In this document: piece by piece, positions 8,766 through 17,323 of the stretch | How positions within the stretch are numbered: the stretch's first letter is position 1 | How the letters are laid out: each line of letters starts with the position of its first letter | Notes under the pieces: generated by a model | The model's database searches: none | Told to the model about the DNA's origin: nothing | What the model saw: the letters and a program-made list of their open reading frames with translations, nothing else | Assembly (NCBI RefSeq): GCF_024748695.1 | Contig: NZ_CP087176.1 | Span: 2,845,501-2,909,500, forward strand | Length of the DNA: 64,000 bases | DNA from: Pseudomonas sp. B21-040 | Lineage (GTDB): Bacteria > Pseudomonadota > Gammaproteobacteria > Pseudomonadales > Pseudomonadaceae | Reading direction: 5' to 3' | Translations under genes and position numbers: made by a program

Positions 8766-8975
8766 TCACTGAGGTTTGTCCTGTTGAGTGCGCCCGGTTT
8801 TACGTCGATCCGTGCCTGTAGGATGACCGAGGTCTATCAGTCGTCTTTCAACCAGAATGTTTTCGAGTGCCTGGCGCGAGGCGGGATCCATTTGGTGTTC
8901 TCGCGCCTTGAGCTCCAGCAGGATCGGGCTCGACCAGGCGCGATAGGTTTTTTCGGCGTTGCGAACGGACGTCAT
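8766..8975 (-). CDS. Small conserved protein of unknown function
   Basis: A 69-residue protein beginning MTSVRNAEKTYRAWSSPILLEL. The start at 8975 is supported by AAGGAGAG seven bases upstream; the in-frame codon at 9002 has no such support. The N-terminal half is helical and the last 20 residues are Lys/Arg/Gln rich. No family is recognised. Confidence 0.5.
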   Translation of the reverse strand: MTSVRNAEKTYRAWSSPILLELKAREHQMDPASRQALENILVERRLIDLGHPTGTDRRKTGRTQQDKPQ

Positions 8976-9094
8976 CAATCTCTCCTTGATCAGTCGCCCC
9001 AATCCATAAGCAGGGGCATTTGATTGCGTAGAGACCTTAGTAGAGGATTCGGTTTTTTGCCACTACAGTCGCACTGTAATGGTGCGTTCCCTTC

Positions 9095-10450
9095 CTATTG
9101 TTTGCCGGCGCTCAGCCATACCGACACACACAATCCGTTTTTGTTTATCTCATCCGTATACCCCATCTGAACCCGCGCGCCCGTGCGGTCTGCTATCGCC
9201 TTGACGATCGACAACCCCAACCCGGAACCCGCTTCATCGGTCCCCAGGCTGCGATAAAACGGATCGAATACCCGCGTTTGTTCCAGCAGGGAAATTCCCG
9301 GCCCCGAGTCCTTGACCTGCAACATCACCAGCCCTTGCACACGCTCAACCGACAGGTCGATACGCCCGCCGTCGGGGGTATAACGGATGGCGTTGTCCAC
9401 CAGATTCTTCACCAGGATCACCAGATCCGTTTCGTTGATAATCACCTGTACGTCTTCAATGCTCTCCACACCGATGTCGAGGTGCTTTCGCTCTGCCAGT
9501 GGCAATAAATCTTCCAGTACCCGCCGATAGATTTCATGCACGCAAACGGCGGACTGCGCTCGATGGGAGTCTGATTGTGCAGTGGCCAGCGTCAGCAGTT
9601 GATCGATCAGTTTTCGGCTGCGATCGATGCCCAGTGACAAGGGCAACAAACGCTCGCGGGCGGGTGCCGGCATGTCGGTGGCGGCCAGTCGCTCGGCTTG
9701 CAAGGACAGGGCGGTCATGGGGGAGCGCAGTTCATGGGCGGCGTCGGCGACAAAGCGGCGCTGGGCGTCCATCGACTGCGCGACGCGCTCGAGCAAGCGA
9801 TTGATGGCCACCACGAAAGGACGGACTTCCGTTGGCAAATGGTGTTCGTCGATAGGGTGCAGGGCCTGCTCGTCGCGCTGGTCGATTTCGGTCGAGAGCG
9901 TGGCAATCGGGCGGAACAGCTTGCGCACCAGATCGCCGACCACCAGCAACAGCACCGGAAACAGGATCAAAAACGGCAGCAGACTGCGCCAGGCGCTTTC
10001 GCGAGCCTCCTTGTCGCGGATACCGGTTTCCTGAGCGACGACAATACGTTCGCCCTGGGTGGTGGTCTTGACCAGGACACGAAAATCCTCGCCTGCGACA
10101 TTCAACGTCGACAGGCCATCGGCCAATGTCGTGGGGAAGGGCAGCGGCAGCGTGGCGTCATCGTTGCCGAGGGCTTTGCTGCCGTCGGCCAGGTATTGCA
10201 CGATTACCCTGGATTCTTCATTGTCATCGTCGACCTTATTGCCCACGGGATAGCGCGGGGTCATGTGTTGGCGATCAACCAGCACGGCCACCTGACGCAA
10301 GGTGTCGTCCTGCATTTCGTGGGCCTCGTCGAACGCCGAGACGAACGCAAAAACCCCGGCCACGACAGCAACGATCAGGATGGCCAGCGACAGCGTGACG
10401 GACAGCCGCAGTTGTACCGAATCACTCAAGCGCTTTTTGAAACCATCCAT
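9095..10450 (-). CDS. Two-component sensor histidine kinase, QseC/PmrB type
   Basis: A 451-residue inner-membrane sensor: TM1 at about residues 17-37, a ~120-residue periplasmic domain, TM2 near residues 172-190, a linker, the DHp domain with H-box FVADAAHELRSPMTAL near residue 245, and the HATPase_c domain with N-box (LVKNLVDNAIRYTP), DSGPGI and GSGLGLSI. It overlaps the end of the response regulator gene by 25 bp on the same strand, so the pair is coupled. The QseC-like layout often goes with cationic peptide, metal or pH sensing, but the signal cannot be read from the sequence. Confidence 0.88.
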   Translation of the reverse strand: MDGFKKRLSDSVQLRLSVTLSLAILIVAVVAGVFAFVSAFDEAHEMQDDTLRQVAVLVDRQHMTPRYPVGNKVDDDNEESRVIVQYLADGSKALGNDDATLPLPFPTTLADGLSTLNVAGEDFRVLVKTTTQGERIVVAQETGIRDKEARESAWRSLLPFLILFPVLLLVVGDLVRKLFRPIATLSTEIDQRDEQALHPIDEHHLPTEVRPFVVAINRLLERVAQSMDAQRRFVADAAHELRSPMTALSLQAERLAATDMPAPARERLLPLSLGIDRSRKLIDQLLTLATAQSDSHRAQSAVCVHEIYRRVLEDLLPLAERKHLDIGVESIEDVQVIINETDLVILVKNLVDNAIRYTPDGGRIDLSVERVQGLVMLQVKDSGPGISLLEQTRVFDPFYRSLGTDEAGSGLGLSIVKAIADRTGARVQMGYTDEINKNGLCVSVWLSAGKQ

Positions 10451-11091
10451 CCCATTCCCCTGACGTTCTTGATGACATGGTTGCCAAGCTTGCGCCGCAA
10501 CGCGTGAATCAGAAATTCCACCGCGTTGCTTTCCACTTCGTTGCCCCAGCCATAGAGGCGGTCTTCGAGCTCGCTACGCGAGAGAATCGCGCCGGGCCGA
10601 ATCAACAGGGCTTGCAACAGGGCGAACTCCCGGCTGGACAGCTGGACATCGCGGTCCTGTTCGGTGCTGGCTTGCTTGGATATCAGGTCCAGTGCCACCA
10701 CGCCGTTGTCGAGCACGGACAGGGCGTTGCCACCGTTGCGCCGCAATACCGCGCGCATCCGGGCCAGCAACTCTGACAATTCGAAGGGTTTGACCAAATA
10801 ATCGTCAGCGCCACCGTCGAGGCCGCGCAGGCGATCTTCGAGGTTGTCGCGCGCGGTGATGATCAGCAACGGCACCGGGTTTTTGCGGCCACGGATGCTG
10901 TCGAGTACATCCAGCCCGTCCTTGCCCGGCAAACCGAGGTCCAGCAGCACCAGGTCATATTTTTGAGCCTCCAGCGCCGTGAGCGCGGTGAGACCGTTTT
11001 TCACCCAGTCGACGGCATAGCTCGCATCATTCAGGGCGCCCTGAATGGCATCGCCTATCATCGGGTCGTCTTCGACCAGCAATATCCGCAT
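10426..11091 (-). CDS. OmpR/PhoB-family response regulator
   Basis: A 221-residue regulator: receiver domain with acidic pocket EDD (residues 7-9), phospho-acceptor Asp in YDLVLLDLGLPG (about residue 51) and Lys in YLVKPFE; then a winged-helix domain with the family's SSREFALLQALL and VRGMGWM. It resembles QseB/PmrA. The start at 11091 (MRILLVEDD) has GGAGCAGGAC ahead of it; the 21 extra codons in the longer frame read through a terminator-like hairpin and are rejected. Partner kinase overlaps downstream. Confidence 0.9.
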   Translation of the reverse strand: MRILLVEDDPMIGDAIQGALNDASYAVDWVKNGLTALTALEAQKYDLVLLDLGLPGKDGLDVLDSIRGRKNPVPLLIITARDNLEDRLRGLDGGADDYLVKPFELSELLARMRAVLRRNGGNALSVLDNGVVALDLISKQASTEQDRDVQLSSREFALLQALLIRPGAILSRSELEDRLYGWGNEVESNAVEFLIHALRRKLGNHVIKNVRGMGWMVSKSA

Positions 11092-11103
11092 GTCCTGCTC
11101 CGT

Positions 11104-11135
11104 AAAAAAGGCGCGGCGGTCATGACCGTCGCGCC
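11104..11135 (-). terminator. Strong hairpin plus T6 directly upstream of the response regulator
   Basis: On the minus strand a 26-nt near-perfect palindrome (GGCGCG ... CGGTCATGACCG ... CGCGCC, one mismatched pair) is followed at once by six T residues, and then, 12 bp later, by the response-regulator start. It is the likely terminator of the lipoprotein gene ending at 11198, but its position makes it a possible attenuator for read-through into the regulator. Confidence 0.75.
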
Positions 11136-11197
11136 TGTATTGAAGCACCTGCACCAGGGTTTGTCCGCCGCCGGATGACTGCGGCTAGCGGGCCCGG

Positions 11198-11635
11198 TCA
11201 GGCCTTGCCTTTCATCGAGTCGAAGGCCTTCATTAAATCATCCATTGTGGCTTTGCATTCAGCCTGTTTCGGGCTGCTGGCGCGCAAGGCGTCGAGTGCA
11301 TGGTCAATGGCTTTATCCACGACATGCCAATCGCTGGCGGCCCGAGGCTTGATGCCGGCCTCGGCAGAATCCCAGGACGTTTCCAGGTCCTTGATCCGGG
11401 CTTTGGCCCCAGGCAGGTCATTTTTGTCGACAAGGGCGGTCACGTCGGCGGCGATGTTACGAAACTCTGACAGGTCACCCAGTTGGGTGCCTGACTGGCT
11501 TGTGCTGCTCATCGAACTGGAAGCGGCGCCTGTATTGGGTTTGTCAGCAGGTTTGGAGCAACCGCTGGCCAGGCTCAGCAGGCAGATGGACGAGACGATC
11601 GCGGCGTGACGAATAAGGGTTTGAAAGTGGCGCAT
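11198..11635 (-). CDS. Lipoprotein of unknown function
   Basis: A 145-residue predicted lipoprotein: an N-terminal basic segment, a hydrophobic AAIVSSICLLSLASGC with lipobox ending at about residue 26, then a Ser/Thr-rich linker and a helical domain with LGDLSEFRNIAADVTALVD and a C-terminal AECKATMDDLMKAFD. The helix-bundle pattern looks like a periplasmic four-helix protein. It lies between the two-component system and the membrane protein, all on the minus strand, which suggests a shared role that cannot be named. Confidence 0.75.
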   Translation of the reverse strand: MRHFQTLIRHAAIVSSICLLSLASGCSKPADKPNTGAASSSMSSTSQSGTQLGDLSEFRNIAADVTALVDKNDLPGAKARIKDLETSWDSAEAGIKPRAASDWHVVDKAIDHALDALRASSPKQAECKATMDDLMKAFDSMKGKA

Positions 11636-11662
11636 GAAGATTCCTTGATTGGCGTTTAAACG

Positions 11663-12427
11663 TTACTGAGTCACTGATTTACGCGTGCCGACGCTGATCT
11701 GGGCGGCAACCACCAGCAGGAGGATGACGCTCAGGAAGATCGCACTGGTCCAGGTAGCCCCCATGCCGAGGCCGCCATAGGTTTTGGATTGCGTCAGCAA
11801 GTCGCCCAGGGAGGCGCCGAAAGGGCGGGTCAGGATGTAGGCAATCCAGAAGGTCAGCACCACATTGCCGCCCATGCGCCAGGCTGCCAGTGTGGCAGCG
11901 ATCAGCGCACCGAAGATGACGATGCCGAGGGTGAAACCCAGGCCCAGGGCTTCAGTGGCCAGGTCGCCGGCCGCCGTCCCCAGGGCAAACGTGCAGAGCA
12001 CCGTCGCCCAATAAAACAACTCCCGCCGTGGCGTGACAATTTCACGAATCGACAGGCTGCGCTCGATCCGGTACCAGACCAGAAAATTGACCGCCAGCAA
12101 TACGGAAAACACCGCTGTGCTGGTGTAGAGGCTGACGTCCAGGATGTCGGTCAGAATGTCGGTAATCTGCGTACCGACGATGCTCACCAGCACCACGGTG
12201 AGCCAGTAGATCCATGGCGTATAGGCTTTGGTGCGCATTTGCCAGAACAGCGCAATCGCCAGCAATGTCGCCATGCCGATGCTGGTCCAGCCGGCGCCGA
12301 AACCGGCGTCCACGGCAAGAAAGTCCGCGCCGGTTTCACCCACGGTCGTGGACAAAATCTTGATCACCCAAAACGACAGCGTCACCTCGGGCACTTTATT
12401 GAGCCAACCGGCTGTGGCGGAATTCAT
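11663..12427 (-). CDS. Multi-spanning membrane protein, COG4705-like
   Basis: A 254-residue integral membrane protein with about seven hydrophobic segments. The opening NKVPEVTLSFWVIKILSTTVGETGADF and the repeat-like NVVLTFWIAYILTRPFGASLGD match the 'repeat of uncharacterised protein' membrane family COG4705, in which the PEVTLxFWxxKxLxTTxGE motif recurs. The start at 12427 has AGGAGAGG just upstream. Downstream on the same strand are the lipoprotein and the QseBC-like system; in related bacteria such membrane proteins often sit by two-component systems that sense metals or peptides (inference). Confidence 0.78.
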   Translation of the reverse strand: MNSATAGWLNKVPEVTLSFWVIKILSTTVGETGADFLAVDAGFGAGWTSIGMATLLAIALFWQMRTKAYTPWIYWLTVVLVSIVGTQITDILTDILDVSLYTSTAVFSVLLAVNFLVWYRIERSLSIREIVTPRRELFYWATVLCTFALGTAAGDLATEALGLGFTLGIVIFGALIAATLAAWRMGGNVVLTFWIAYILTRPFGASLGDLLTQSKTYGGLGMGATWTSAIFLSVILLLVVAAQISVGTRKSVTQ

Positions 12428-12661
12428 GTGGATAGCCTCTCCTGAGCAGCGCTGAAAGTGCGCAGGGGAGAAGGTACGCAACGAAACTTAGCGCAGACTG
12501 AGGAGGCGCCGAACTGACGGGCATTGCGTCGTGGTGGGTCTGATTTGGATCCAGAACGCGTCAGGACGGCGATGTAAGCCCCACGACATACGGCATGGAA
12601 CCGCGAGCATTCAACTGAGTCAAAAAATGCAGCTTCTGAGCGGTTATAGGAGGGAGGTGCA

Positions 12662-12787
12662 ATGGGAAGGCCAGCAATCATCAAGTTTTTTGCAGCGTAC
12701 TTGTCCGTCTCTGCACTGATTGCATGGGGGGTAGCCGCGGCATCTCCCTGGATCGCTTCTCATGTTCTCTTGAAGTGGGTTTTTTAG
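12662..12787 (+). CDS. Predicted 41-residue single-span membrane protein
   Basis: A short frame MGRPAIIKFFAAYLSVSALI... of 41 residues ending in LKWVF, with a strong ribosome-binding site (AGGAGGGAGGTG at 12649-12658) 3-8 bp before the ATG. The central 20 residues are hydrophobic and would span the membrane once; the C-terminus is basic/aromatic. No family is recognised. Confidence 0.5.
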   Translation: MGRPAIIKFFAAYLSVSALIAWGVAAASPWIASHVLLKWVF

Positions 12788-12845
12788 CGCAGACGGGGCC
12801 ACCACTGGTATCGAACGCATCCGATGCCTGCGACAGGTCTCCCGA

Positions 12846-13097
12846 TCATGCCGTCGAAGACCATGACGAGCTGACCCTCGAATATTCAGCCTGCAGGGTT
12901 TCAATGAGTTCAGCGTTCAGCCGTTCGCATTCTGCGTTGGCTTCCATCCGGGTCGGATAGCAGATTTTTAGCCTGCACTTACCTTCGTTGTCGTAGATGT
13001 CGAAATCTATAGGAGCGGTGGTGCAATAGAAGCGTGATCCGCTGCGTGCTGATCCTGTTTCCTTTGGTATTGAGGGAACAACAACGAATCTAGGCAT
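12846..13097 (-). CDS. Small protein of unknown function
   Basis: An 83-residue frame beginning MPRFVVVPSIPKETGS, with a middle part FDIYDNEGKCRLKICYPTRMEANAEC and an amphipathic helix ERLNAELIETLQ. Codon use is reasonable but not decisive, and GGGAAAG ahead of the start is only a moderate ribosome-binding site. The alternation of short strands and a terminal helix looks like a real small domain. Confidence 0.5.
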   Translation of the reverse strand: MPRFVVVPSIPKETGSARSGSRFYCTTAPIDFDIYDNEGKCRLKICYPTRMEANAECERLNAELIETLQAEYSRVSSSWSSTA

Positions 13098-13493
13098 CGG
13101 CTTTCCCCTGTCGTAGTAGCGTTTCAGTACTTTAAGAAGTAGCGGCTACTTGCCACTAAATCAAGCGACGTTGCGGGAATCCGATGAGCAACCCTTCGTA
13201 ATCGAAACTCATTTTGATTGCCTTGGGATCATCGTGCCTGTTTTTGATGAATTCCCGATCAGCATCCACATAGTTTGGGGTGATGTCGTGCAGGTTCGGT
13301 ACGTTGGGCATGTCGGGGTAGGGCGCATGAGGCCCCGCGGGCAGGCTGGTCTTGCTCGGCCAACCTCTGTGGCCAGGGCGCTCGTGAACAACAGCTGACA
13401 ACTGCCTGTCAGCACCGAAACCCTTGACGCGTGCCCATCCAGCTTTTGGCCGCTACAATGCGCACCTCGACCGTGACAAACCAGATAAAAAAT
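13098..13493. other. 396-bp region without a convincing gene
   Basis: Between the small minus-strand gene and rlhA. A minus-strand frame (13156-13401, TTG start, Pro/His rich) is open here but has neither an ATG nor a ribosome-binding site at its start. The part nearest rlhA (13400-13493) presumably holds the rlhA promoter. I see no repeat or clear hairpin. Confidence 0.4.
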
Positions 13494-15494
13494 ATGTCTC
13501 TGCCCAAGCATCACCTGGAACTGCTCAGCCCCGCCCGTGACGTGAACATTGCTCGCGAGGCCATCCTGCATGGTGCCGACGCCGTGTACATCGGTGGCCC
13601 GAGCTTCGGCGCTCGCCATAACGCCTGCAACGAAGTCAGCGATATTGCCCAACTCGTGGAGTTCGCCCGTCGCTACCACGCCCGCGTGTTCACCACGATC
13701 AACACGATCCTGCATGACAACGAACTGGAGCCGGCGCGCATGCTGATCCACCAGTTGTACGATGCGGGCGTCGACGCGTTGATCGTTCAGGATCTGGGCG
13801 TGATGGAGCTGGATATCCCGCCGATCGAACTGCACGCCAGTACCCAGACCGACATTCGGACACTGGCACGGGCAAAGTTCCTGGACCAGGCTGGCTTCTC
13901 TCAACTGGTGCTGGCCCGCGAGCTGAACTTGCAAGAGATTCGCGCCATCGCCGACGAGACCGATGCGGCGATCGAATTCTTCATTCACGGCGCGTTGTGT
14001 GTGGCGTTCTCCGGGCAGTGCAATATTTCCCACGCACAGAACGGTCGTAGCGCCAACCGTGGCGACTGCTCCCAGGCCTGTCGTTTGCCTTATACCCTCA
14101 AAGATGACCAGGGCCGCGTCGTCGCCTACGAAAAACACTTGCTCTCGATGAAAGACAACAATCAGAGCGCCAACATCCGTGCGTTGGTCGAAGCCGGTGT
14201 TCGCTCGTTCAAGATCGAAGGGCGCTACAAGGACATGGGGTATGTGAAGAACATCACAGCCTATTACCGTCAGCGTCTGGACGACGTGCTTGAAGATCGT
14301 CCGGACCTGGCTCGGGCATCCAGCGGCCGCACCGCACACTTCTTCGTGCCCGACCCGGACAAGACTTTCCACCGTGGCAGCACCGACTACTTCGTCAGTG
14401 AGCGCAAGATCGACATCGGCGCCTTCGATTCACCGACCTTCACTGGCTTGTCGGTGGGCGTGGTGGAGAAGGTGGGCAAGCGTGATTTGCAGGTGGTGAC
14501 CTTTGAGCCGCTGTCCAATGGCGACGGCCTCAATGTGCAGATCAAGCGCGAGGTGGTGGGCTTTCGCGCCAACATCGCCGAGCCTAAGGGTGAGTTCCTC
14601 GAAGAGGGCCAGAAGCGCTATCGCTACCGTGTCGAACCCAACGAGATGCCGGATGGGATGTTCAAGTTACGCCCCAACCATCCACTGAGCCGCAACCTTG
14701 ACCATAACTGGCAGCAAGCCTTGCAGAAGACCTCTGCCGAGCGTCGTATCGGTTTGAGTTGGGTTGCGCGTCTTGATGCGCAGCGCCTGCAACTGACCGC
14801 CACGAGCGAGGAGGGTGTCAGCGCCAGCTTGTCGCTGGACGGTCCGTTCGGTCTGGCCAACAAACCGGAACAGGCATTGGAGCAACTGCGCGATCTGCTC
14901 GGTCAACTGGGCACCACTGACTATCACGCCACCGCCATCGAGTTGATTGCACCCGAGGCGTTCTTCATTCCCAACTCGCAACTCAAGGCCTTGCGCCGCG
15001 AAGTGATTGAGGCGTTGACCGTGGCCCGTCTGCTTGCGCACCCGAGAGGTCATCGCAAGGCCGAAACCACTCCGCCGCCGGTGTATCCGGAGTCGCACTT
15101 GTCCTTCCTGGCCAACGTCTACAACCAGAAGGCCCGGGACTTCTATCACCGCCATGGCGTCAAGTTGATCGACGCAGCGTTTGAGGCCCATGAAGAAACC
15201 GGGGAAGTGCCGGTGATGATCACCAAGCACTGCCTGCGTTTCTCCTTCAATCTGTGCCCCAAGCAAGCCAAAGGCGTCACGGGTGTGCGCACCAAGGTTG
15301 CGCCAATGCAACTGGTGCACGGTGACGAGGTGCTGACGCTGAAGTTCGACTGCAAACCTTGCGAAATGCACGTCATCGGCAAGATCAAGGGCCACATCCT
15401 TGACCTGCCACTGCCGGGCAGTGTCGCGGAACCGGTCGTTGGTTACATCAGTCCCGAAGACCTGCTCAAGACAATCCCGCGCGCGCCGCATTGA
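13494..15494 (+). CDS. rlhA: RlhA, U32-family 23S rRNA cytidine hydroxylation protein
   Basis: A 666-residue peptidase-U32-fold protein. It has the family's opening (LELLSPARDVNIAREAILHGADAVYIG), the U32 signature with clustered cysteines (GQCNISH...GDCSQACRLPY near residues 172-200), and the long C-terminal half with further cysteines (CLRFSFNLCPKQ, FDCKPCEMHV) that distinguishes RlhA (YdcP, ~653-667 aa) from the ~450-aa TrhP/YegQ. RlhA hydroxylates C2501 of 23S rRNA in E. coli. The four-cysteine sets fit an Fe-S cofactor. The ATG at 13494 starts the conserved sequence; the 21 upstream codons are dropped. Confidence 0.88.
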   Translation: MSLPKHHLELLSPARDVNIAREAILHGADAVYIGGPSFGARHNACNEVSDIAQLVEFARRYHARVFTTINTILHDNELEPARMLIHQLYDAGVDALIVQDLGVMELDIPPIELHASTQTDIRTLARAKFLDQAGFSQLVLARELNLQEIRAIADETDAAIEFFIHGALCVAFSGQCNISHAQNGRSANRGDCSQACRLPYTLKDDQGRVVAYEKHLLSMKDNNQSANIRALVEAGVRSFKIEGRYKDMGYVKNITAYYRQRLDDVLEDRPDLARASSGRTAHFFVPDPDKTFHRGSTDYFVSERKIDIGAFDSPTFTGLSVGVVEKVGKRDLQVVTFEPLSNGDGLNVQIKREVVGFRANIAEPKGEFLEEGQKRYRYRVEPNEMPDGMFKLRPNHPLSRNLDHNWQQALQKTSAERRIGLSWVARLDAQRLQLTATSEEGVSASLSLDGPFGLANKPEQALEQLRDLLGQLGTTDYHATAIELIAPEAFFIPNSQLKALRREVIEALTVARLLAHPRGHRKAETTPPPVYPESHLSFLANVYNQKARDFYHRHGVKLIDAAFEAHEETGEVPVMITKHCLRFSFNLCPKQAKGVTGVRTKVAPMQLVHGDEVLTLKFDCKPCEMHVIGKIKGHILDLPLPGSVAEPVVGYISPEDLLKTIPRAPH

Positions 15495-15679
15495 GTGCCA
15501 GGCAAGTACGCCGCATCGAGTGATGGGCGTACTTGCTGCGTGAGGCTTGTCCGCTGACTGTTGCCATAAAGAAACTACCTAGAACACTAAGGTGATCGCC
15601 GTACCCCAAGGGGTTCGGCTCAATATTCGCCTTGGAGGCTCCGGGTTAGGCTAATGGCAATGAATGAGCGGAGCACGTC

Positions 15680-16303
15680 ATGCGATTGTTTGAACTGATT
15701 ACTTTTACGGTGCGTGTGCGAACCGTTGCAGATGCGCTGGGTTGCATTGAGGCCGCGCTGGCCAAGCCCGGGGTGGGCGGCACGCTGATGGGGTGTTGGG
15801 CGTCGGAAATCGGCCAACTGAATCAAATTGCCGTGCTGCGCGGCTATGCCGACGAAAGTCTTCGGCAAGCGGAGCGCGAGCGCTTCCTGTTGGAAGGCGA
15901 AGCATTCGGTATCAACGCCTATATCACCGACCTGCGAATCGAAAACTACAGCTTGTTCCCGTTCCTCAATCCCCTGAGCGCCGGAAAACACGGGCCGTAT
16001 TACGAAGTGCGCGTGTATGACCTGGTCAGTTCCGGGCTTCAACCGACACTCGATGGCTGGATAAAGGCCGTGGAACCGCGTACGGCCGAGCAGTATTCGC
16101 CAGTGTATGCGGCGTTTTATGCCACCGACGGTGCCTTGCCGCGCTACCTGCACATCTGGCCATGGTCAACCCTGGAACAGCGCCTGCAAGTGCGGACTCA
16201 AGCCGTGGAGGACGGTGTCTGGCCACCCGAGAATTCTGGTCCGCAACTGCGTGACATGCGCTCGACGATTTATCTGCCCGCGGCCTTTTCGCCATTGCAA
16301 TGA
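15680..16303 (+). CDS. NIPSNAP-family protein
   Basis: A 207-residue protein with two ferredoxin-like (dimeric alpha+beta barrel) halves. The motif GPYYEVRVYDLVSSGL followed by W..AVEPR near residues 104-135 is typical of the NIPSNAP family; the first half is a weaker repeat. Function in bacteria is unknown. No signal peptide. A terminator-like hairpin and a converging tRNA gene follow. Confidence 0.8.
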   Translation: MRLFELITFTVRVRTVADALGCIEAALAKPGVGGTLMGCWASEIGQLNQIAVLRGYADESLRQAERERFLLEGEAFGINAYITDLRIENYSLFPFLNPLSAGKHGPYYEVRVYDLVSSGLQPTLDGWIKAVEPRTAEQYSPVYAAFYATDGALPRYLHIWPWSTLEQRLQVRTQAVEDGVWPPENSGPQLRDMRSTIYLPAAFSPLQ

Positions 16304-16344
16304 AACGTGTGCGGTTATGGGTTGCACCAAACCCCAGAAACGAC

Positions 16345-16369
16345 AAAGCCCTGAATAATCAGGGCTTTA
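16345..16369. terminator. Bidirectional terminator between the NIPSNAP gene and tRNA-Ser
   Basis: AAAGCCCTGA-ataa-TCAGGGCTTT: a 10-bp perfect stem with flanking A and T runs, lying between two convergent units, so it can stop both. Confidence 0.8.
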
Positions 16370-16381
16370 TCGGTACAAATA

Positions 16382-16469
16382 TGGCGGAGGCGATGGGATT
16401 CGAACTCATGGACCTGTTACAGTCGACGGTTTTCAAGACCGTTGCCTTAAACCACTCGGCCACACCTCC
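16382..16469 (-). tRNA. tRNA-Ser, anticodon TGA, with encoded CCA
   Basis: Read on the minus strand, the acceptor GGAGGTG (from 16469) pairs with CGCCTCC, followed by discriminator G and an encoded CCA (16382-16384). The anticodon loop CTTGAAA gives TGA. The T-loop GTTCGAATC is present. The variable arm is long (GACTGTAACAGGTC region), as in class II tRNAs. The serine identity fits both anticodon and variable arm. Confidence 0.95.
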
Positions 16470-16592
16470 GTTTGCGTTGCGGGCGCCATAATACCTGAAT
16501 GAAACACACTGTCAAACTCTCTACGTAGCTTGTTACAGAGCGTCTGTTATGATCTTTGCGACTGAACGTTTCAAACCAACAGGAGTGTCGCC

Positions 16593-17264
16593 ATGCGCGA
16601 ACAGGATTACGCAGTTAATAACAGCGTGCAGGCTGAGCAGCTAGAGGTTAGCCGCGTCCTGCGCAACACATACGGCTTGCTCGCTCTCACCCTCGCATTC
16701 AGCGGCGTGATGGCGTTTGTCGCTCAGCAGATGCGTGTCGGTTACCCGAACGTTTTCGTGGTGCTGATCGGTTTCTATGGCCTTTTCTTCCTCACTAACA
16801 AACTCCGTGATTCGGCCTGGGGCCTGGTTTCTGCCTTTGCCCTGACAGGGTTCATGGGTTTCCTGCTTGGCCCGATCCTCAACCGTTACCTGGGAATGCA
16901 GGGCGGCGCTGAAGTGGTCAGTTCGGCGTTCGCGATGACGGCGCTGGTGTTTGGTGGTCTGTCGGCCTACGTGCTGATTACCCGCAAGGACATGAGCTTC
17001 CTGGGCGGTTTCATCACGGCAGGCTTCTTCGTACTGCTGGGTGCGACGCTGGCGAGCTTCTTCTTCCAGATCAGCGGCCTGCAATTGGCGATCAGCGCAG
17101 GTTTCGTGCTGTTCTCCTCGGTCTGCATTCTGTTCCAGACCAGCGCTATCATTCATGGCGGCGAGCGTAACTACATCATGGCGACCATCAGCCTGTATGT
17201 ATCGATCTACAACCTGTTCATCAGCTTGTTGCAGCTGTTCGGCATCATGAGCCGCGATGATTGA
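16593..17264 (+). CDS. BAX inhibitor-1/YccA-family membrane protein
   Basis: A 223-residue protein with seven hydrophobic segments and a short cytosolic N-terminus. It has the family pattern: NTYGLLALTLAFSG in TM1, the central AFAMTALVFGGLSAYVLITRKDMSFLGGF, and the acidic end near YVSIYNLFISLLQLFGI. YccA-type members are linked with FtsH-dependent membrane quality control; BI-1 relatives act as Ca2+ leak channels. The specific role here is not known. AGGAGTG precedes the ATG and an intrinsic terminator follows. Confidence 0.9.
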   Translation: MREQDYAVNNSVQAEQLEVSRVLRNTYGLLALTLAFSGVMAFVAQQMRVGYPNVFVVLIGFYGLFFLTNKLRDSAWGLVSAFALTGFMGFLLGPILNRYLGMQGGAEVVSSAFAMTALVFGGLSAYVLITRKDMSFLGGFITAGFFVLLGATLASFFFQISGLQLAISAGFVLFSSVCILFQTSAIIHGGERNYIMATISLYVSIYNLFISLLQLFGIMSRDD

Positions 17265-17281
17265 TCGAAGGCCTTGAGTAA

Positions 17282-17305
17282 AAAACCCGCTTAGGCGGGT
17301 TTTTT
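17282..17305 (+). terminator. Rho-independent terminator
   Basis: AAAACCCGC-tta-GCGGGTTTTTT stem-loop, 17 bp after the BI-1 gene stop. Confidence 0.9.
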
Positions 17306-17323
17306 ATTGCCTGAAATTCAGGG

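Noticed and set aside
13156..13401. Minus-strand 81-codon frame, Pro/His rich
   Set aside because: Starts only with TTG, no ribosome-binding site, and sits where the rlhA promoter is expected. Kept only as a note in the region entry.
13209..14372. 387-codon minus-strand frame opposite rlhA
   Set aside because: It lies across the rlhA start and coding region, and its sequence has no domain; the opposite frame is a well-conserved U32 protein.
16382..16469. tRNA gene as integration site of a genomic island
   Set aside because: No integrase or repeated 3' tRNA fragment is seen on either side; neighbouring genes look like core genome.
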